Positions 23,848 to 31,875 of a stretch of DNA of 64,000 nt are shown piece by piece (positions within the stretch are counted from its first letter, which is position 1; every line of letters begins with the position of its first letter). Location of the stretch: contig NZ_VRZA01000003.1 in assembly GCF_008064665.1 (NCBI RefSeq), positions 186,001 to 250,000 on the forward strand, written 5' to 3'. A model generated the notes under the pieces. The model was not told where the DNA came from, did not search any database, and saw nothing but the letters and a program-made list of their open reading frames with translations. Source of the DNA: Parahaliea maris. Lineage in GTDB: Bacteria > Pseudomonadota > Gammaproteobacteria > Pseudomonadales > Halieaceae. The position numbers and the translations under genes were made by a program.

Positions 23848-26800
23848 TCAGGCCACGGATTTCAGGGGGCGGCGTACAGGGCTTCCGCTATCACTCACCA
23901 CCCGTGCGCCGGTTTCACCCATACGCAGGAAGCAGGGCAGTAACAGCAGGGTGAACAGGGTGCTGACACACATCCCGCCGACGATGACGGCCGCCAGGCC
24001 GCGATAGATCACGCTGCCGGCACCGGGCATCAGCAGCAGGGGCAGCATGCCGAAAATGCTGGTGAGGGTGCTCATGAAGATCGGCCGCAGGCGGGTCTCC
24101 AGGGCCTGTTCCACCGCGTGGTGGCGGCTCACCCCTTCGCGCTCGGCACTGCGGGTCTGGTGCACCAGCAGAATGGCGTTGTTGACTACCAGACCCAACA
24201 GGATCACAAAGCCGATCATGGTCAGCAGGTCCAGGGGCTGGAAGGTGAACAGGTTGAGCAGGCGCATGGCGGCAATGCCGCCGGCCATGGCCAGGGGCAT
24301 GGCCAGCACCACCAGCAGGCTGTCCTTCATGGAGCGGAACAGCGCCGCCATCAGCAGGAACAGGACCACCAGCGCCAGGCCGAAGTTACTGCCCATGGAC
24401 TGGATGGCGCGGGTCAGGGCATTGGCGCTGCCGCCATACAGGATATTGCCGTCCGCCGGCAGCGCGGCTTTCAGTTCCGGCTCGACCTCCTGGCGGATGG
24501 TGCCGAGTACATGCTCCAGTGACATGTCTTCCGGGGGGCGCACGTTCAGGCTGATGGTGCGCCGGCTGTCGATGCGCCGCAACTGGCTCGGTCCCACGGT
24601 GCGCTTGATATCCACCAAGTCCGCCAGAGGTACCACGGTGCCCGCGGGAGTGGCCATGGGGGTGGACGCGAGCTGCTCGGGCGAATCCCAGGCCCGGGCG
24701 CGCAAAATGACGTCCATGCGCTTTTCACCATTGAAATGCTCGCCCACGTAGAGACCGTCTCCCATCGCCCTGACCAGGGTCCCCATGTCGGCGCGCGACC
24801 AGCCGGCCTCGGCGATCTTGCGGTCGTTGGGTGCCAGCTGCAGCTCGGGCTCGGCCTGCTGCAGGTTGGGATTCACCCGCACCATCGCCTCTGGCAGTGC
24901 TTCTTGTAGCAGCTTTTCCCCAAGCGCAGCCGCTTCGGCGAGCGCCTCGCGGTCCCGTGACTGCAGGTGCAGGGACACTTCGCGATCACCGCCAAAGCCA
25001 CCGAACAGGTTGCCCTGGCTGGCGAAATGCTGGAGGTCGGGCAGATCGGCGAAGATCTCCTCGTTGATGATCTTCTCCAGTTCCTTGACCCGGGACTGGT
25101 CCTTCACCCGGGCACCCATACCGCCGCCGCCGTTCCACGTGAGGATGTAGTAGTTCTTCAGGGCTGGCTCCCTTTCACCGCGCATGAAGGGCGCCATGCG
25201 GGCGTCGAGGACCTTGATGTACTCATCGGCGATCGTCTTTTCTGACATGCCCGGGGGGAACTGGAAGTAGGCGTCGACGGCATCGCGCTTGACCGGGGGC
25301 AGATAGTCCATTTCCGGCAGCAGCAGGTAGCTGGTACCAATCGGTACGGTGATCAGCACCGCCGCCAGCCCCCAGCGTTTGCGCGGGGTGCTGGTCAGGC
25401 GCATCACGGCGTTGGTGATGCGCTGCCAGAGTCCGCGGTTGTGATCCTCCAGGGAGCCTTCGGGCAGCCACAGTTTGGCGACCAGGGGCAGGATGGTGAC
25501 CGCGACCAGCAGCGATACCACCACTGCGATGGCGATGGTAATGGCCAGGTCGCTAAACAGCTGGCCCTCCACCTCACGCATGAAAATCACCGGCAGGAAG
25601 ATGGCCACGGTGGTGGCGGTAGAGGCGAGCAGCGCCCCCCAGACCTGGCCGGCACCCTGCAGGGAGGATTCATCCGTGTCGACGCCCTTTTCCCGCAGGC
25701 GCACGATGTTCTCCAGCACCACGATGGCGGCGTCGAGCACCATGCCCACCGCGAAGGCCAGCCCCGCGAGGGAGATGACATTCAGGGTGCGCCCGGTCAG
25801 CTTGAGCATGATGAAGGTGGCCAGCAGTGAGACCGGGATGGCGATGGCCACCACCAGCGTGGCGCGGAAGCGGCGCAGGAACCACCACAGCACGCCCACC
25901 GCCAGCAGGATGCCGAGGCCGATATTGCTGCCCACCAGGCCGATGGCGCGGTAGATGAACACCGACGCGTCGAAGCTCTGGGCCATGACCAGGCCGCGCT
26001 CGGCCACGGGCCCGGCATTCAGTTCCTCCACCGCGGCCTTGACCGCATTCAGGGTTTGCAGGGCGTTGGCGCTGTTCTCCTTGTCGATGCGGATGGAAAT
26101 CGCCGGGTTGCCGTTCTGGGTGTTGGTGAGCACCTGGTCACCACGCGTTACACGGATGTCGGCAATGTCGCCCAGGTGGACGGGCCGGCCGTCGCGCCAC
26201 TCCAGCACGAAGGCCTCCAGTTCGGCGGGTTCGTAGCGGCCGGTAAAGCGCAGCGTGTACTGGCGCCGGCCCACTTCGACAAAGCCGCCGCTGATATCGT
26301 TGGCGCGGCCAAGCTGGCCGGCGACGTCAGTCAGGGGGATGCCAAACTGGGCTGCACGATAGGGATCGAACAGGATTTCCAGCTGCTGCTCTCCCCCCTG
26401 GCTGTTCTGGGAGGCGGTGACCCTCGCCACGCCGGGAACGGCTTCTATCACCGGCCGTACCACGTCCTCTACGAAGGGCATGTAGTCGTAAATATTACCC
26501 GCGGTGCCGGGCAGCAACTGCAGGAAGAAAAAGGTCAGAGCGGGGGTATCGCCGTTGCCGCCACCGAGCATGATGACCGGCTGGGTGGCGTCACGGGGCA
26601 GGGGATCGAGTCGGTTCATCCGGGAGATGACATCCACCAGGGTCCGTTGCATATCGGTTTCCAGGCCGAACTCCAGCTCGATCCAGGCGTTGCCGGCGTT
26701 GGCGTAGGCGCCCATCTCGGTCATGCCCGGCAGGCCCTGCAAAACGGATTCAATGGGTTCGATGATCTCCGACTCCACTTCCCGTGGCGAGGCGGCGCGC

Positions 26801-26952
26801 CAGCCGGTCTGGATGCTGATGCGGGGATTTTCGATGTCCGGGAACAATTGCACCGGCAGGCGGGTGAGGCTCCACAGGCCAAAAAACAGGATGACCGCCA
26901 CAGCCACCGCGACTCCGGCCGGATTTTTCAGTGAACTGGCAGTGAGATTCAC
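23848..26952 (-). CDS. RND efflux pump inner-membrane permease
   Basis: A 1034-residue RND transporter. The N terminus (GVAVAVAVILFFGLWSLTRLPVQLFPDIENPRISI) is TM1 and the start of the porter domain. In TM4 the proton-relay segment reads GLAFAVGMVLDAAIVVLEN: one Asp is kept, while the second Asp of AcrB (its VDD) is Ala, as in CusA-like and several other RND branches. GFVILLGLVVNNAILLVHQ is the matching TM10 segment. The start is GTG at 26952 with AGGGA upstream. It is the first gene of an operon with its adaptor, 158 nt downstream of a LytTR response regulator on the same strand, which may control it. Confidence 0.93.
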   Translation of the reverse strand: MNLTASSLKNPAGVAVAVAVILFFGLWSLTRLPVQLFPDIENPRISIQTGWRAASPREVESEIIEPIESVLQGLPGMTEMGAYANAGNAWIELEFGLETDMQRTLVDVISRMNRLDPLPRDATQPVIMLGGGNGDTPALTFFFLQLLPGTAGNIYDYMPFVEDVVRPVIEAVPGVARVTASQNSQGGEQQLEILFDPYRAAQFGIPLTDVAGQLGRANDISGGFVEVGRRQYTLRFTGRYEPAELEAFVLEWRDGRPVHLGDIADIRVTRGDQVLTNTQNGNPAISIRIDKENSANALQTLNAVKAAVEELNAGPVAERGLVMAQSFDASVFIYRAIGLVGSNIGLGILLAVGVLWWFLRRFRATLVVAIAIPVSLLATFIMLKLTGRTLNVISLAGLAFAVGMVLDAAIVVLENIVRLREKGVDTDESSLQGAGQVWGALLASTATTVAIFLPVIFMREVEGQLFSDLAITIAIAVVVSLLVAVTILPLVAKLWLPEGSLEDHNRGLWQRITNAVMRLTSTPRKRWGLAAVLITVPIGTSYLLLPEMDYLPPVKRDAVDAYFQFPPGMSEKTIADEYIKVLDARMAPFMRGEREPALKNYYILTWNGGGGMGARVKDQSRVKELEKIINEEIFADLPDLQHFASQGNLFGGFGGDREVSLHLQSRDREALAEAAALGEKLLQEALPEAMVRVNPNLQQAEPELQLAPNDRKIAEAGWSRADMGTLVRAMGDGLYVGEHFNGEKRMDVILRARAWDSPEQLASTPMATPAGTVVPLADLVDIKRTVGPSQLRRIDSRRTISLNVRPPEDMSLEHVLGTIRQEVEPELKAALPADGNILYGGSANALTRAIQSMGSNFGLALVVLFLLMAALFRSMKDSLLVVLAMPLAMAGGIAAMRLLNLFTFQPLDLLTMIGFVILLGLVVNNAILLVHQTRSAEREGVSRHHAVEQALETRLRPIFMSTLTSIFGMLPLLLMPGAGSVIYRGLAAVIVGGMCVSTLFTLLLLPCFLRMGETGARVVSDSGSPVRRPLKSVA

Positions 26953-27047
26953 GTTGTTTCCCTACCCTGAAATGCTGTTATGGGCGGGAAGTTAGCAGGG
27001 GTGGCGCGGTTTGTACCTGCAACTGCGGCAGGCTGGTGCTGGGCCGC

Positions 27048-27057
27048 GATGAACGGC
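27048..27057 (-). promoter_or_regulatory. Possible LytTR/AlgR-type binding site upstream of the RND operon
   Basis: On the minus strand the decamer GCCGTTCATC matches 8 of 10 positions of the AlgR recognition sequence ACCGTTCGTC. It lies between the response regulator gene and the RND permease start, about 95 nt upstream of that start. A single short match could be chance. The rest of the 158-nt gap shows no other recognised element. Confidence 0.3.
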
Positions 27058-27110
27058 GTCAGCAGTGGGTGTCGGGGGCCGCTGGTGCCCCGCGGGGTGT
27101 AGAACCCGAC

Positions 27111-27914
27111 TCAGCCGTCGATCAGGTGCTTGACCTTGTCGCGATAGCTGCGGCTCACCTTGATCTGGGTGCCCGCCTCCAGGGTCAGCAGGTATTCGCC
27201 GTTGTTCAGGGTCTGGGCGCGCACAATGCCGTTGGCATTGACGATGGTTGACCGGTGCACCCGCAGGAACTGCTCCGGATTGAGCTGGGCCTCCAGCTGC
27301 TTCATGGTGATGCGCATGATGTGGGTGTCGCCACCGGCGTGTACGCACATGTAGTCACCGGCCGCATCGACCCACTGGATATCCGCCACCTTGATGAACT
27401 GGATGTCGCAGCCGTCCTTGATGGTGAGCTTTTCAGGCCATTGCTTGCCGCCGCTAGTGCCCGGCTCTTCAATGGAGCCGGGATTTTCTCCGTTCAGCCC
27501 CATAACCAGCTTGAGCAGCTTCTCCTTCTCGCGTACCGAGTCCTGCTGGGCGCGCTGCTCCAGGGCCCGGGCGACTGCTTCGTGCAGGCGTTCGTCCTCG
27601 ATCGGCTTGAGCACATAGTCCACCGCGTGGATGCGGAAGGCGTCGACGGCGTACTGGTCGAAGGCGGTGACGAACACCACCATGGGCATGTCGTCGGACT
27701 GCATTTCCTCCACCACCGCGAAGCCGTCCATGCCCGGCATCTGGATGTCGAGAAACACCAGGTCCGGGCTGTGCTCGGCTATCGCCGCCAGGGCCTGCTG
27801 GCCGTTGGCGCACTCCGCCACAATCTTCACCTCGGGAATCTCTGCCAGGCGCAGTGACAGGCCCCGGCGGGCGAGGTTTTCATCGTCGACGATAATGGTG
27901 CTGAGGGGGTTCAT
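27111..27914 (-). CDS. LytTR family response regulator (AlgR-like)
   Basis: A 267-residue two-component regulator. The receiver domain has acidic D10-D11, phospho-acceptor D56 in DLVFLDIQMPGMDG and the Thr/Lys signature (VFVTAFDQYA, YVLKPIEDERL). The C-terminal LytTR DNA-binding domain spans about residues 165-265 (DIQFIKVADIQWVDAAGDYM, LRVHRSTIVNANGI, IKVSRSYRDKVKHLI). It overlaps the kinase gene by 4 nt (ATGA), so the pair is cotranscribed. Similar pairs are AlgZ/AlgR of Pseudomonas and YpdA/YpdB or BtsS/BtsR of enterics. The downstream RND operon is a likely target (inference). Confidence 0.93.
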   Translation of the reverse strand: MNPLSTIIVDDENLARRGLSLRLAEIPEVKIVAECANGQQALAAIAEHSPDLVFLDIQMPGMDGFAVVEEMQSDDMPMVVFVTAFDQYAVDAFRIHAVDYVLKPIEDERLHEAVARALEQRAQQDSVREKEKLLKLVMGLNGENPGSIEEPGTSGGKQWPEKLTIKDGCDIQFIKVADIQWVDAAGDYMCVHAGGDTHIMRITMKQLEAQLNPEQFLRVHRSTIVNANGIVRAQTLNNGEYLLTLEAGTQIKVSRSYRDKVKHLIDG

Positions 27915-29008
27915 GCGGCCTTGGCCTCCCGTTCCAGGGGTATGCGAATATTGATGGTCAGCCCGTGGGGCTCGGTGGTGCTAAGGCGGAAGTTCTGGTC
28001 TTCGCCGTAGATTTCCTTGAGACGCTCGCGGCAGTTGGCCAGTCCCACGCCACCTCCCTTGGGCAGGCGCCCGTTGCGCAGGTCCAGCCCGGGGCCATTG
28101 TCGGCCACCGATAACAGCAGGTCGCCGCCGAAGATACGGGCGCTGATGGCAATGGCGCCGCCGTCGATGCTTTTGGCGATGGCATACTTGATGGAGTTTT
28201 CTACCAAGGGTTGCAAAAGCAGGCTGGGCATCAGTGCGGTACTGGCGCCGTCCTCCACCTCGAAGTGTAGCTGCAGGCGCTCGTCAAAACGTACTTTCTC
28301 GATATCCAGGTAGAGCCGCAGGGCGTCCATCTCCTGGGCGACGGTCACCTTCTGCATGGGGTCGTTGTCCAGCGAATAGCGCAGGAAGCGCGATAGCCGG
28401 GTGACCATGGTGTTGGCCAGTTCCGTATTCCGGTCGAGGATCAGGGTGGAGATGGCGTTGAGGGTGTTGAACAGGAAGTGCGGGTTCAACTGGTAGCGCA
28501 GCATCTTGAGCTGGGCCTGGTGGGCCATGGTCATGGCCTTGAGCCAACGCTCCTTCTCCTCCTGGGACTGCAGGTAGTACTTGATGCCGAAGTACAGCGC
28601 ACTCCATACCAGCATGACCCAGAAGGCAGAGATGCTGCCGTCGAAGTAGGAGTGCCAGGCCATGCCGTGTTGTTCGTAGGGCTTGCGCTCTTCGGGGAAT
28701 ACTTCATAGAAAATGGCGCCGCGGGTTGCCATCCAGGTCAGTCCCGCGGCGTAGGAGCCGAGTAAAATGGCGATAACGCGGCGGATGATGGGCATATCCC
28801 ACATGTAGCGGTAGAGGGAGCGCAGGGGAAGCGTCAGGCACATCCCGATGGCGCTGATCAGCGGCAGGTACCAGTGGTAGTTTTCACTGGGCAACTTGCC
28901 CCAGAACAGCACGCCCAGGTAGAACGTGAAGGCCCAGCCGCTCCAGCCGGCGGCCTGCAGCGTCCAGAACAGGTAGCGCCTGTTTTCGGTGATCTGATGT
29001 AAGAGCAT
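27911..29008 (-). CDS. Membrane sensor histidine kinase, LytS/AlgZ type
   Basis: A 365-residue kinase of the His_kinase (PF06580) family. The N-terminal about 150 residues hold four to five membrane helices with short loops, so it senses within or close to the membrane. The H-box is LRYQLNPHFLFNTLNAISTLI with the phospho-accepting His in NPHFLFN. The ATPase N-box is PLVENSIKYAI, followed by DNGPGLDL and GGGVGLANCRERL. It is the first gene of the two-gene regulator unit and is divergent from the DUF1653 gene across 156 nt. The ligand is unknown. Confidence 0.93.
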   Translation of the reverse strand: MLLHQITENRRYLFWTLQAAGWSGWAFTFYLGVLFWGKLPSENYHWYLPLISAIGMCLTLPLRSLYRYMWDMPIIRRVIAILLGSYAAGLTWMATRGAIFYEVFPEERKPYEQHGMAWHSYFDGSISAFWVMLVWSALYFGIKYYLQSQEEKERWLKAMTMAHQAQLKMLRYQLNPHFLFNTLNAISTLILDRNTELANTMVTRLSRFLRYSLDNDPMQKVTVAQEMDALRLYLDIEKVRFDERLQLHFEVEDGASTALMPSLLLQPLVENSIKYAIAKSIDGGAIAISARIFGGDLLLSVADNGPGLDLRNGRLPKGGGVGLANCRERLKEIYGEDQNFRLSTTEPHGLTINIRIPLEREAKAA

Positions 29009-29164
29009 GGGCTCATTATAGGGCCAAACGCGGCCATTTCGGCGCCGTTGGTCGCAGCCTGGCGGCGATTCGGCGCATAATTCACCCGCCCGCCGGCTTT
29101 GCGAGCCGTCGCAGGCGGTGCAGATTCACGCTAGTATCCGCCCTCGATTCCGGAGGACCTACCC

Positions 29165-29380
29165 GTGCAACCCAAACCCGGCCGTTATCGGCACTACAAA
29201 GGCAATGAATATGTGGTGGAGGGCGTCGCTCGCCACTCCGAAACCGATGAGCTGCTGGTGGTATACCGCCCCTGCTACGGTGAGCGCGGCCTGTGGGTGC
29301 GTCCCCTCGACATGTTCATGGAGAACGTCGAGGTGGATGGCCGGTTGCAGCCCCGGTTTGCGCGGATTGAGCCGGCCTAG
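29165..29380 (+). CDS. DUF1653 family small protein
   Basis: A 71-residue protein. PGRYRHYKGNEYVVEGVARHSETDE followed by VVYRPCYGERGLWVRPLDMF is the full DUF1653 domain, a small beta-rich fold of unknown role seen in many bacteria. The GTG start at 29165 is supported by GGAGG at 29152-29156. Its TAG stop at 29378-29380 shares the CTAG tetranucleotide with the TAG stop of the opposing acetyltransferase gene. Confidence 0.9.
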   Translation: MQPKPGRYRHYKGNEYVVEGVARHSETDELLVVYRPCYGERGLWVRPLDMFMENVEVDGRLQPRFARIEPA

Positions 29381-29862
29381 TTACCGGCGGCGAAGTCCTT
29401 GAGGGCCTGGCCGGTCAACCGGTAGCCCACCCACTCGCTTTGCGGGCGAGCGCCAAAGGATTCGTAGAAGTCGATTGCCGGGGTGTTCCAGTCCAGCACA
29501 TTCCATTCAAAACGACGGCAGTCGAGCTCCACGGCTGTTCTGGCCAGGTGCCGCAGGAGCGCCTTGCCCGCGCCTGAGCCGCGGTACTCCGGGGATACGT
29601 AGAGGTCCTCCAGGAACAGGCCGTGCTTGCCGGTCCAGGTGGAGTAGTTAAGGAAGTAGAGGGCAAAGCCGGCGGGCTGGCCGTCGATTTCGCAGATGAC
29701 CGACCACACCTTCGGGTTGTCACCGAACAGGGCCCGGTGGAAGTCCTCCTCGCTGGCCTTGGCCTCTTCCAGTGCTTTTTCATATTCCGCCAGTTCCCGC
29801 ACGAAATGGCGGATCAGGCCGACGTCTTCCGGGGTCGCGGGGCGGATGGTCAGGTTGGTCAT
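29377..29862 (-). CDS. GNAT family N-acetyltransferase (diamine acetyltransferase-like)
   Basis: A 161-residue GCN5-related acetyltransferase. Strand 4 and the acetyl-CoA loop are visible as GLFLEDLYVSPEYRGSGAGKALLRHLA (R-G-x-G-x-G/A type), then RFEWNVLDWNTPAIDFYESFGA. The EEDFHRALFGDNP and FLNYSTWTGKHGLFLEDLYV segments resemble SSAT/diamine N-acetyltransferases acting on polyamines or thialysine. Substrate prediction is therefore tentative. It ends on the same CTAG as the convergent DUF1653 gene and is transcribed from the K+-channel side, 14 nt after the channel gene stop. Confidence 0.85.
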   Translation of the reverse strand: MTNLTIRPATPEDVGLIRHFVRELAEYEKALEEAKASEEDFHRALFGDNPKVWSVICEIDGQPAGFALYFLNYSTWTGKHGLFLEDLYVSPEYRGSGAGKALLRHLARTAVELDCRRFEWNVLDWNTPAIDFYESFGARPQSEWVGYRLTGQALKDFAAGN

Positions 29863-29876
29863 GGTTCTCTCCGTGT

Positions 29877-30308
29877 TCAGGCTTCCTCGTCACCCCAGTA
29901 CTTCTGCATCTCGACGTAAAGGAAGGACGCCGTCCAGGTAATCAACACCAGTCCGGTAAGGGATTCGATGCCTGTCAGATAGCGGATGTCGCCGTGGGGG
30001 ACGAGATCGCCAAAGCCCAGCGTGGTGTAAACGGTAAAGGAATAGTAGACGCAGTCGAGCAGGTGTTCGCTGTCAATTCCCTCGAGGTCTCCCATGCCGA
30101 AGTAGTGAATAGCGGCGTAGTACGCCAGGGCAAAAATCCAGATCTCGATCGAGTGCGCGATCAACGCACCGATGACCCCGAGACTGATCCGCAGCCGCGG
30201 ACGCAGGGGAATTCTGGGGAGGTAGCGCGCCATCTGGTGCACATACTCGTAGTGAATGGCGACCACCACGACAACGACCAGGCTGTTCATCAGAAAGCTG
30301 TAAAACAT
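29877..30308 (-). CDS. Two-TM potassium channel family protein
   Basis: A 143-residue membrane protein of the Ion_trans_2 family. An N-terminal helix (residues 4-20) and a second helix (about 42-66) precede the pore loop. The selectivity filter reads TTLGFGD at residues 95-101, a TxGFGD variant of the TVGYGD signature. A last helix spans about 112-133. There is no cytoplasmic RCK domain, so ligand gating is not evident. Channels of this minimal size are common next to housekeeping genes. It is divergent from the DAO flavoprotein, with 142 nt between the starts. Confidence 0.85.
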   Translation of the reverse strand: MFYSFLMNSLVVVVVVAIHYEYVHQMARYLPRIPLRPRLRISLGVIGALIAHSIEIWIFALAYYAAIHYFGMGDLEGIDSEHLLDCVYYSFTVYTTLGFGDLVPHGDIRYLTGIESLTGLVLITWTASFLYVEMQKYWGDEEA

Positions 30309-30450
30309 GGGCAGTCCGTTGGGTATTCGTGGAGCACTTTACCGTGAACAGGCGGGAAATGCGCGCCGCTGTAACACCCCGGAAAGGGCGCCTGGGTGGG
30401 GTCCGGGCTTCGTGCTAACCTGCTTGCCGGATACTTGCGGAGTCATTGCA

Positions 30451-31692
30451 GTGAAACCAGCCGATGTGGTGATCGTTGGGGCCGGCATCATCGGGTTGTC
30501 GATTGCCTGGCAACTCGCCCGCCGCAGTGCGCTCAACATACTGGTGCTGGAAAAAGGCGCGGGCACCGGGGAGGGTTCCACCGGTGCTTCTTCGGCTATC
30601 TGCCGCACTCGCTATTCCATGGATGACATGGTCCAGCTCGCCCGCGACGGCATCCATGCCTATCGCCACTGGCAGGCGTTCACCGGGCTCACCTCACCTC
30701 GTGCCCGCTTTGCCCAGGACGGAGTACTGTGGATGCCGGGTGCGGATACGGGCTGGGCAGAGCGTGAACACCAGCGTATGCAGCGGTTGGGGGTGCCCTC
30801 GGCGGTGTTTGGCGATGCGGAACTCAGCGAGCGCTACCCGGCTTTCAGCAGCTGCACCCGCGCCCCGGACGTTGACACCGGGGCGGAGCACGCGTGTCGT
30901 GGAGGGGGCCGTTACTTCCTCGAAACCGAGGGCGGATACATGGATCCGGTGGCCTGCGCTGACGACCTGCTGGAGGCCTGCCGCCTGGCGGGGGTGGAAG
31001 TTCGATTCGGTGCAGGGGTTACGGATATCCAGCAAACCGGTGGCGCTGTGACCGGCCTTCGCCTGGCAGATGGAGAGAGCATCACCGCGCCCTGTGTGGT
31101 CAATGCCGCAGGACCCTGGTGCAATCAACTGATTGCCGCGGCGGGCCTGGAATTACCCTGGCGCCTCACGCCGACCCGTATCCAGGTACTCTACCTCGAC
31201 CGGCCGGAAGAGCTGCCCGGCCACATCCCGGTCACCGTCGACATGGCCGCCGGCATCTATTTCCGCTGCCAGAACCGTGGCCAGCAGTTGGTAGTGGGCT
31301 CAGTGCTGGAGTCGGATGAGCAGGAGCGCGTCAGCGAGCCCGATCACTTCAATCGCAGCGCCGATGACGACTTCACCCATGCCAAGTTGCACGCCCTGCA
31401 CCACCGCCTGCCGGCGCTGCCCTACCGGGGGCCGATACGGGGTTACTGCGGCCTCTACACAGTGAACGAGCAAGACGTGCATCCCTTGCTGGGGCCCACC
31501 GCGCTCAAGGGTTTTTACCTCGCCAATGGTTTCAGCGGCCACGGCTTCAAGCTGGCCCCGGCAATAGGGGCCATGCTGGCGAGACAGATTACGGGAGACA
31601 GTTGCCCTGATTTCGATACCGCGGTCGACCCCAGACTGTTCCGCGTGGACCGCGAGCCGATCCGGGTGGACTCGAAATCTGTGCTGGCATAG
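30451..31692 (+). CDS. DAO-family FAD-dependent oxidoreductase (glycine/sarcosine oxidase-like)
   Basis: A 413-residue flavoenzyme. VVIVGAGIIGLSIAWQLARR near residues 6-25 is the FAD Rossmann motif and LVLEKGAGTGEGSTGASSAICR the following flavin loop. C-terminal GYCGLYTVNEQDVHPLLGP and FYLANGFSGHGFKLAPAIGAMLA are typical of DAO-family amine oxidases. Likely substrates are secondary or N-methyl amino acids. The GTG start at 30451 is chosen because GGAG at 30439-30442 gives a good ribosome-binding site; a longer frame upstream lacks one. The stop codon is the first triplet of a 13-bp tandem array. Confidence 0.86.
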   Translation: MKPADVVIVGAGIIGLSIAWQLARRSALNILVLEKGAGTGEGSTGASSAICRTRYSMDDMVQLARDGIHAYRHWQAFTGLTSPRARFAQDGVLWMPGADTGWAEREHQRMQRLGVPSAVFGDAELSERYPAFSSCTRAPDVDTGAEHACRGGGRYFLETEGGYMDPVACADDLLEACRLAGVEVRFGAGVTDIQQTGGAVTGLRLADGESITAPCVVNAAGPWCNQLIAAAGLELPWRLTPTRIQVLYLDRPEELPGHIPVTVDMAAGIYFRCQNRGQQLVVGSVLESDEQERVSEPDHFNRSADDDFTHAKLHALHHRLPALPYRGPIRGYCGLYTVNEQDVHPLLGPTALKGFYLANGFSGHGFKLAPAIGAMLARQITGDSCPDFDTAVDPRLFRVDREPIRVDSKSVLA

Positions 31693-31754
31693 CCAGTCAA
31701 GATAGCCGGGCAAAATAGCCAGGCAAAATAGCCGGGCAATATTGCCGGTGAGAA
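31690..31754. repeat. 13-bp tandem repeat starting on the flavoprotein stop codon
   Basis: Units begin at 31690, 31703, 31716 and 31729, with a degenerate fifth at 31742. The consensus is TAGCCGGGCAAAA; the first TAG is the actual stop codon of the flavoprotein gene. As at parE, the 13-bp period brings TAG into all three frames. The two arrays share the consensus TAGC(C/G)(G/T)GGCAAAR, although they are 22 kb apart. Confidence 0.9.
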
Positions 31755-31875
31755 CTGCATCGGCACGCGGCAGGCCACCTGTTCCCGAGTCTGGCTGAAC
31801 CTGGATTTTCATCTTGTTTTTCGAAATATCAGGGCGCAGGCTTGGATTACCCGAATACGAGGAGACTTTTCAAGG

